Below, piece by piece: positions 7,185-10,204 of a stretch of DNA of 10,204 nt. Origin of the DNA: an uncultured Caulobacteraceae bacterium (lineage in GTDB: Bacteria; Pseudomonadota; Alphaproteobacteria; Caulobacterales; Caulobacteraceae); the NCBI GenBank assembly GCA_937910255.1, contig CALEOQ010000285.1, positions 1 through 10,204 of the forward strand, given 5' to 3'. Position 1 is the first letter of the stretch, and each line of letters starts with the position of its first letter. The position numbers and the translations under genes are program-made. The notes beneath the pieces are model-generated. The model was given only the letters and a program-made list of their open reading frames with translations, had not been told where the DNA came from and did no database searches.

Positions 7185-7214
7185 ATTTTAGTGATCGACG
7201 TTCACCAAGGGAAC
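7185..7214 (-). promoter_or_regulatory. Aldehyde dehydrogenase promoter with operator-like dyads
   Basis: On the minus strand TAAAAT (7190-7185) matches the -10 consensus at 5 of 6 positions and would start transcription about 55-60 bases before the ATG. Immediately upstream lies the 15-mer GTGATCGACGTTCAC (7191-7205, plus-strand reading), a dyad in which 12 of 14 positions are symmetric. It overlaps a second 15-mer dyad, GTTCACCAAGGGAAC (7200-7214; 10 of 14 symmetric). This is the spacer and -35 zone, where a repressor or activator would act. No good -35 hexamer is visible, which would fit an activator-dependent promoter. The regulator is not in the window. Confidence 0.45.
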
Positions 7215-7369
7215 ATCAATCCGGCTGCGCGGGGTCCGCGCCGTGCCTGCAGACCCAAGGTGGCCCGCCTGAGGCCCGCCCGCAACCATGCCCGGCGCCT
7301 TTCGCATCCTGATCTGCGTCGCCCTGGCTTGCGAGGGGGCGTGGGCCTCGTTAAAGCCCAGGAGTCTTT

Positions 7370-7403
7370 GTCCTGTCGTGGTCCTGTCTTGGTCCTGCGG
7401 ACC
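7370..7403 (+). repeat. Three 11-base tandem repeats with terminal hairpin
   Basis: GTCCTGTCGTG (7370-7380), GTCCTGTCTTG (7381-7391) and GTCCTGCGGAC (7392-7402) repeat the core GTCCTG at exactly 11-base spacing, about one helical turn. The last copy is part of a perfect small hairpin, GGTCC-TGC-GGACC (7391-7403). It lies 22 bases before the small membrane peptide's start codon, so it could be an operator array or leader structure. The rest of the roughly 300-base gap (7122-7424), apart from the promoter dyads, holds no feature I can support. Confidence 0.5.
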
Positions 7404-7424
7404 CCCTGTTTCCGGAGCTGTTCG

Positions 7425-7505
7425 ATGGTCGCCATCTTCACCATCCTGGTCTTCCTGGTCGTCATTGGCGCGATCAACTTCTACGAGTTCGGCCGGCTGG
7501 ACTGA
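7425..7505 (+). CDS. Small single-span membrane peptide (26 residues)
   Basis: This short gene is below common annotation cut-offs. It starts MVAIFTILVFLVVIGA, an unbroken hydrophobic stretch (about residues 2-17) long enough to span or enter the membrane, and ends in a polar tail NFYEFGRLD. GGAG at 7414-7417 lies 7 bases before the ATG, a proper ribosome site. Valine and leucine codons are mostly GTC and CTG, like the neighbours, with high GC at third positions. The stop is 4 bases before an ATG (7510) and 29 bases before the likely TTG start of the SDR, which suggests one operon. Function is unknown; small membrane peptides often bind and tune larger membrane proteins. The same reading frame is open far upstream, but only as sequence antisense to aldehyde dehydrogenase. 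Confidence 0.6.
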   Translation: MVAIFTILVFLVVIGAINFYEFGRLD

Positions 7506-7534
7506 TCGGATGAGCCGCGCCGGAGCCTCAGGAC

Positions 7535-8269
7535 TTGGTTGAGCCCCCGCGCGGGGCGGCCCTGGTCACCGGGGCGGCGCGCCGCATCGGGCGGGTCCTG
7601 GCGCTGAGCTGCGCCGACGCCGGCTTCGACGTGGCCATCCACTGCCGGGTGATCGACGACGACGCCGAAACCGTCGCCGCCCAGGTGCGGGCCAAGGGCC
7701 GCAAGGCCGCCCTGGTCACCAGCGATCTGCGCAAGGAATCGGAGACCGCGCCCCTGATCAGCGCCGTCGAGGCCGAGCTCGGCCAAGTCACCCTGCTGGT
7801 CAACTGCGCCTCGGTGTTCGAGGAGGACGCCTTCGGCTCCATGAACCGTCATTCCTGGGACCTGCACATGGAGACCAATCTCCGCGGGCCCCTGGTGCTG
7901 GCCCAGGCCTTCGCCCGTCGGATCACCGGCGCCCGCCGCGGCCTGATCGTCAACATCCTGGACCAGCGGGTGCTGCGCACCCAGCCGGCCTTCTTCTCCT
8001 ATTCCCTCAGCAAGGCCGCCCTCTGGGAGGCCACCCGCATGATGGCCCAGGCCCTGGCCCCGCAGATCCGGGTGAACGGCATCGGCCCCGGACCGGTCCT
8101 GCCCTCCATCCACCAGGACAACGACGATTTCGCCCAGGAAGCGGCCGCCACCCTGCTCGCCCGGCCTGTCGATCCCGCCGAGATCGCCCAGGCTCTGCGC
8201 TACCTCATTGACGCTCCGTCAGTGACGGGCCAGATGATCGCCATAGATTCCGGCCAGCATCTGGCCTGA
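7535..8269 (+). CDS. Pteridine reductase-like SDR (FolM/PTR1 type)
   Basis: A short-chain dehydrogenase/reductase of 244 residues, normal length. The nucleotide motif TGAARRIGR at 12-20 is of the basic, NADPH-favouring pteridine reductase type rather than TGxxxGIG. NCAS at 90-93 replaces the usual NNAG. The catalytic set is Asp133 (in NILDQR), Tyr146 and Lys150 (SYSLSK): Asp instead of Ser, with the 13- and 4-residue spacings of PTR1. RVNGIGPGPV at 169-178 and the C-terminal TGQMIAIDSGQHL complete the fold. A reduction of dihydropteridine/dihydromonapterin or dihydrofolate is the likely reaction, supported by folB 31 bases downstream. The start is uncertain: TTG at 7535 has GGAG 9 bases upstream (7522-7525), while an ATG at 7510 is out of frame and stops at 7542. 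I leave the symbol empty because folM is not certain. Confidence 0.88.
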   Translation: MVEPPRGAALVTGAARRIGRVLALSCADAGFDVAIHCRVIDDDAETVAAQVRAKGRKAALVTSDLRKESETAPLISAVEAELGQVTLLVNCASVFEEDAFGSMNRHSWDLHMETNLRGPLVLAQAFARRITGARRGLIVNILDQRVLRTQPAFFSYSLSKAALWEATRMMAQALAPQIRVNGIGPGPVLPSIHQDNDDFAQEAAATLLARPVDPAEIAQALRYLIDAPSVTGQMIAIDSGQHLA

Positions 8270-8287
8270 CCACCCCCGCAAAGCCCC

Positions 8288-8293
8288 GGAGGG
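8288..8293 (+). promoter_or_regulatory. folB ribosome binding site (decides a TTG start)
   Basis: GGAGGG lies 7 bases before TTG at 8301. No ATG or GTG in the right frame precedes the conserved part of FolB at comparable spacing, so the TTG is taken as the start. Confidence 0.75.
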
Positions 8294-8300
8294 CGCGCCC

Positions 8301-8711
8301 TTGGCCCTGTCGCCCGTCACCGAACCCGACCAGCCCCAGGACGCCGGCGTCACCCGGGTGGTGGCCAGCAAGATCTTCGTCTCCGGCCTCAAGGTGGACG
8401 CCTTTGTGGGGATCTACGCCCACGAGCGGGGCCGCAGCCAGCCCCTGATCATTGATGTGGAGCTGGACGCCGCCATCGCCGGCGCCGAGCACCTGTCGGA
8501 GACGGTGAACTACGAACTGGTGGCCGAGGCCGCCCGGGCCCTGGTGGCCGCCGGCCATATCGGCCTGGTCGAAACCTTCGCCGAACAGCTGGCCCGCGCC
8601 TGCCTGGCCGATCCCCGGGTCAGTCGCGCCCGGGTGCGGGTGGACAAGCCCATGGCCCTCGCCCCCCACGCGGCCAGCGCCGGGGTCGAGGTCGTCCTCG
8701 TCCGGTCCTAG
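8301..8711 (+). CDS. folB: Dihydroneopterin aldolase FolB
   Basis: FolB cleaves 7,8-dihydroneopterin to 6-hydroxymethyl-7,8-dihydropterin and glycolaldehyde in folate synthesis, as a small octameric cytoplasmic enzyme. The 136-residue protein has an N-terminal extension of about 20 residues and then the core: VSGLKVDAFVGIYAHERG at 27-44 with Glu42 at the substrate-anchoring position, LIIDVELD at 49-56, ETVNYELVAEAA at 67-78 with Tyr71, LVETFAEQLA at 89-98, and VRVDKPMALA at 112-121 with the active-site Lys116. It starts at TTG after a strong ribosome site, 31 bases after the SDR stop, and is followed by a membrane protein after 6 bases, so all are likely co-transcribed. Neither folK nor folP follows in this window. 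Epimerase or oxygenase activity of FolB relatives cannot be excluded by sequence. Confidence 0.93.
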   Translation: MALSPVTEPDQPQDAGVTRVVASKIFVSGLKVDAFVGIYAHERGRSQPLIIDVELDAAIAGAEHLSETVNYELVAEAARALVAAGHIGLVETFAEQLARACLADPRVSRARVRVDKPMALAPHAASAGVEVVLVRS

Positions 8712-8717
8712 AGCCCC

Positions 8718-9224
8718 ATGGCCACGGTCCATAGGGCGCGCATCTCCCCGCTGCTGCCCCCGACCGAATGGACGCTTGCCGAGGGTGAGCTGGTCGAGCG
8801 CCGCGGCGCCCGGATTCGCCGGTTTCCCCTCGCCGATCTGCGCCGGCTGACCATCGCCGATGGCCTGGCGCGGGCGGACTTCGCCCGGGGCCGGATGCGG
8901 ATTCCCGCCCGCAGCTTCGCCTCCGGCATGAGGGTGGAGCGCCATGATGACACCTTCATCGCGCTGACCGACGCCCTGGCCGCGCAAGGGGCGGATGCGG
9001 CTCCACAGGTCCGTCTGGGTCAGGCCCGGCCGCAGGCGGCGGAGATGGTCGTCTGGACCATCGTCCTGTGCGGCGCCGGGGCTGTGGCGGTCATCGGCGC
9101 GGCCGGCCTGATCGGCGCCTGGGCCCTGGGCCTGGCGCTGGCTGCGCGTCTGGTCTTCGTGCTGATCCTGGCCGCCGCGGCCCTACCGTGGATCGAGCGG
9201 GGCCGCCGCATAACGCCGAATTAA
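8718..9224 (+). CDS. Hypothetical membrane protein, soluble N-terminus plus two C-terminal helices
   Basis: I do not recognise a named family with confidence. The 168 residues divide into a basic soluble part (1-107) and two hydrophobic segments at about 109-131 and 133-158, ending in a short positively charged tail RGRRITPN. The soluble part begins with a W-T-L-A-E-G-E-L pattern and alternating strands (LVERRGARIRRFPLADLRRL), then ADFARGRMRIPARSF and DDTFIALTDALAAQG, which resembles bacterial PH-like domains; that is inference from pattern only. It starts at ATG six bases after the folB stop, with only a weak ribosome site, so translation may be coupled to folB. Codon use matches the neighbours. 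No catalytic motif is visible. Confidence 0.75.
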   Translation: MATVHRARISPLLPPTEWTLAEGELVERRGARIRRFPLADLRRLTIADGLARADFARGRMRIPARSFASGMRVERHDDTFIALTDALAAQGADAAPQVRLGQARPQAAEMVVWTIVLCGAGAVAVIGAAGLIGAWALGLALAARLVFVLILAAAALPWIERGRRITPN

Positions 9225-9281
9225 GGTGCCCCCGCGCCCAGGGCGCCTCAGTATCGTCGCCAACGCTTCAAGGAGCCCGAG

Positions 9282-9680
9282 ATGAGCGACGTCATGACCC
9301 CGGCCACCCCCTCAGAGGACCGCACCATGCCTGCGGTGGTCTATGGGCTCTATCTGCTTGGCCTGGCGAACGGGCTCACCATCCTGATCGGCCTGATCAT
9401 CGCCTACGCCAATCGCGGTGGGGCGGGGCCTGTGATGGCCAGCCACTACACCTTCCAGATCCGCACCTTCTGGCTGTCGATCGGCTGGTTCGTGATCGGC
9501 GGGGTGATGGTGCTGTTCGGCATTCCCCTGTCCATCGTGCTGATCGGCATTCCCGCCGTGATGCTGGGCGTCTTCATCATGGGCGCCGTCGGCGTCTGGT
9601 TCGCTGTCCGCTGCGTGCTCGGGGTCATCTACCTGGCTCGGGGCGAGGCCTATCCGCGCCCCAATAACTGGCTGATCTAG
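9282..9680 (+). CDS. DUF4870/Tic20-like integral membrane protein
   Basis: A 132-residue protein with three or four membrane segments: about 18-41, 64-90 and 92-119, the second possibly a helical pair. After a polar N-terminus of 15 residues it has the pattern of small bacterial DUF4870-type proteins: YGLYLLGLANGLTILIGLI, AYANRG, SHYTFQIRTFW at 54-64, and GVWFAVRCVLGVIYL at 103-117 before an aromatic, proline-containing tail PRPNNWLI. No enzymatic role is known for the family. AAGGAG at 9270-9275 lies 6 bases before the ATG at 9282, so this start is well supported, although ATGs also occur at residues 5 and 16. The 57-base gap before it contains a GC hairpin (9234-9246) without a T run. Confidence 0.8.
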   Translation: MSDVMTPATPSEDRTMPAVVYGLYLLGLANGLTILIGLIIAYANRGGAGPVMASHYTFQIRTFWLSIGWFVIGGVMVLFGIPLSIVLIGIPAVMLGVFIMGAVGVWFAVRCVLGVIYLARGEAYPRPNNWLI

Positions 9681-9710
9681 AGGCGCCGAACGCTCACGGC
9701 GGCGGCGAGC

Positions 9711-9797
9711 GCGCGCCCTGAGCGCAAACGCGCGCCCCCTATGGGTTGCAACGGCTTGAGGGCTGGGCCGTCTGGCCGGCAAGCTTAGCCTTGCCGG
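9711..9797 (+). repeat. Direct repeat and perfect hairpin before the last gene
   Basis: The 139-base gap 9681-9819 contains a direct repeat GCGCGCCC (9711-9718 and 9730-9737) and a perfect 8-bp hairpin, CCGGCAAG (9776-9783) / CTTGCCGG (9790-9797), with a 6-base loop. The hairpin ends 22 bases before the next start codon and 11 bases before its ribosome site. No T run follows on either strand, so it is not a standard terminator. A leader structure, attenuator or dispersed palindromic element are possible. Confidence 0.5.
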
Positions 9798-9819
9798 AGC
9801 TGAGCCTGAGGGGGAACGC

Positions 9820-10072
9820 ATGCTGGGTCGGATCATCGGACTTGCCTTGGCGCTCGCCCTGTGGGGCGGCGCCTATGTGATCCTCAATCCCGGCGGCCTC
9901 GACGGCCAGGTCCCTGCCTTGGGGCTGGGCGCCTTCGAAGGGGTCCGCGGCGGCCTCGGGCTCGCCGCTGGCCTGCTGGGGCTGGCCCTGGCCGCCGCCG
10001 CTCTGATGCGCGCGCCGGAACGACCGCAGGGGCGAGATCCCCTGGCGCCATTGATCGATGGTCACCAGGGCG
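9820..10072 (+). CDS. Hypothetical membrane protein, 3' end cut by adapter
   Basis: Only the first 84 codons are genomic. The N-terminus (about residues 4-23, GRIIGLALALALWGGAYVIL) is a hydrophobic segment or signal anchor. A Gly-rich linker follows, then a second hydrophobic helix at about 43-63 (GLGLAAGLLGLALAAAALM) and a polar tail rich in Arg and Pro. AGGGGG at 9809-9814 lies 5 bases before the ATG, a good ribosome site. The residues that appear to continue it (EIGRASCRERA) are translated adapter and must not be annotated. Position suggests it belongs with the preceding small membrane protein, but the hairpin-containing gap may separate them. I do not recognise a family. Confidence 0.7.
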
Positions 10073-10204
10073 AGATCGGAAGAGCGTCGTGTAGGGAAAG
10101 AGCGTAGATCTCGGTGGTCGCCGTATCACTCAAACAAACAAACACCTATCGACATCGAGTGTCCTACGCACACCGTCCTCATGCCCGATCCCCTGCTACC
10201 ATCC
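10073..10204. other. Illumina P5/Read 1 adapter contamination (non-genomic)
   Basis: From 10073 the sequence is AGATCGGAAGAGCGTCGTGT and onward, the reverse complement of the TruSeq Read 1 primer and P5 sequence, to about 10130. There are two T-to-C differences from the canonical adapter (10103 and 10129). Bases 10131-10204 begin with A-rich CAAACAAACAAACA and then random-looking sequence, as expected for calls beyond the template end. None of it is genome. Confidence 0.98.

Noticed and set aside
2910..7358. The 10-mer CGTTAAAGCC occurs both upstream of bioA (2910-2919) and upstream of the small peptide (7349-7358)
   Set aside because: A shared 10-mer in a 10-kb window can arise by chance, the distances to the starts differ (25 versus 66 bases), and no matching -35 element accompanies both. 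TTGCGA-N16-TTAAAG at 7329-7356 is only a weak promoter match.
5619..7505. A 628-codon plus-strand open frame across the aldehyde dehydrogenase region
   Set aside because: It is antisense to a clear aldehyde dehydrogenase and its composition is the His/Gly/Leu/Asp-rich pattern of a reverse GC-rich frame. Only its last 27 codons, the small membrane peptide, have independent support.
7288..7542. 84-codon plus-strand frame with a signal-peptide-like start (MPGAFRILICVALACEGAWA)
   Set aside because: No ribosome site precedes it, the later part is Ser/Trp/Pro-rich frame-shadow sequence over the small peptide, and it ends at the stop that precedes the SDR frame.
9234..9246. GCGCCC-A-GGGCGC palindrome between two membrane genes as a terminator
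   Set aside because: The usable stem is 5 bp with a 3-base loop and no T run follows on either strand.
9884..10129. Minus-strand frame starting MIRRPPRSTLFPYTTLFRS
   Set aside because: The N-terminus is translated Illumina adapter, and the rest is antisense to the last membrane gene.
10131..10204. CAAACAAACAAACA short tandem repeat and the sequence after it
   Set aside because: It lies beyond the P5 adapter end and is best explained as base calls past the template, not genomic repeat.

Overview
This is about 10 kb of very GC-rich bacterial DNA (roughly 70% G+C by eye) enclosed by Illumina library adapter. Bases 52-115 are the P7 adapter with a six-base index, and 10073-10130 are the reverse complement of the P5/Read 1 adapter. 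The bases outside them are poly-T or low-quality read-through. Only 116-10072 should be treated as genome, and the genes at both edges are cut by adapter, not by biology. Base composition, strong AGGAGG-type ribosome sites, frequent GTG/TTG starts and the gene content suggest an alphaproteobacterium, perhaps Caulobacterales (Caulobacter/Phenylobacterium-like). That placement is inference from style, not a database match.

Left part (116-4631): a biotin locus. On the minus strand bioF and bioD overlap by one base, and selO (protein AMPylase, 3' end lost) follows 26 bases later. bioA is divergent on the plus strand, and a single-domain globin follows it by 10 bases. BioF, BioA and BioD catalyse three consecutive steps: pimeloyl thioester to KAPA, to DAPA, to dethiobiotin. 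The pimeloyl-forming genes and bioB are not in the window.

Middle (4639-7121, minus strand): an HSL-type alpha/beta hydrolase (converging on the globin with a 7-base gap) and an NAD-type aldehyde dehydrogenase with a clear intrinsic terminator after it. The aldehyde dehydrogenase promoter region carries a good -10 candidate flanked by two overlapping 15-bp dyads that look like an operator.

Right part (7425-10072, plus strand): an unlisted 26-residue single-span membrane peptide with its own ribosome site, then a pteridine-reductase-type SDR (Asp-Tyr-Lys active site) and dihydroneopterin aldolase FolB, both apparently starting at TTG. Three small membrane proteins of unknown function follow, the last cut by the adapter. 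The SDR-FolB pair points to folate/pterin metabolism.

I found no mobile element, CRISPR array, tRNA/rRNA or phage gene, and no convincing evidence of an entirely new system. The items most worth checking are the 26-residue peptide, the aldehyde dehydrogenase operator candidate, the PTR1-like SDR with its doubtful start, and the attachment of a globin and SelO to the biotin genes.
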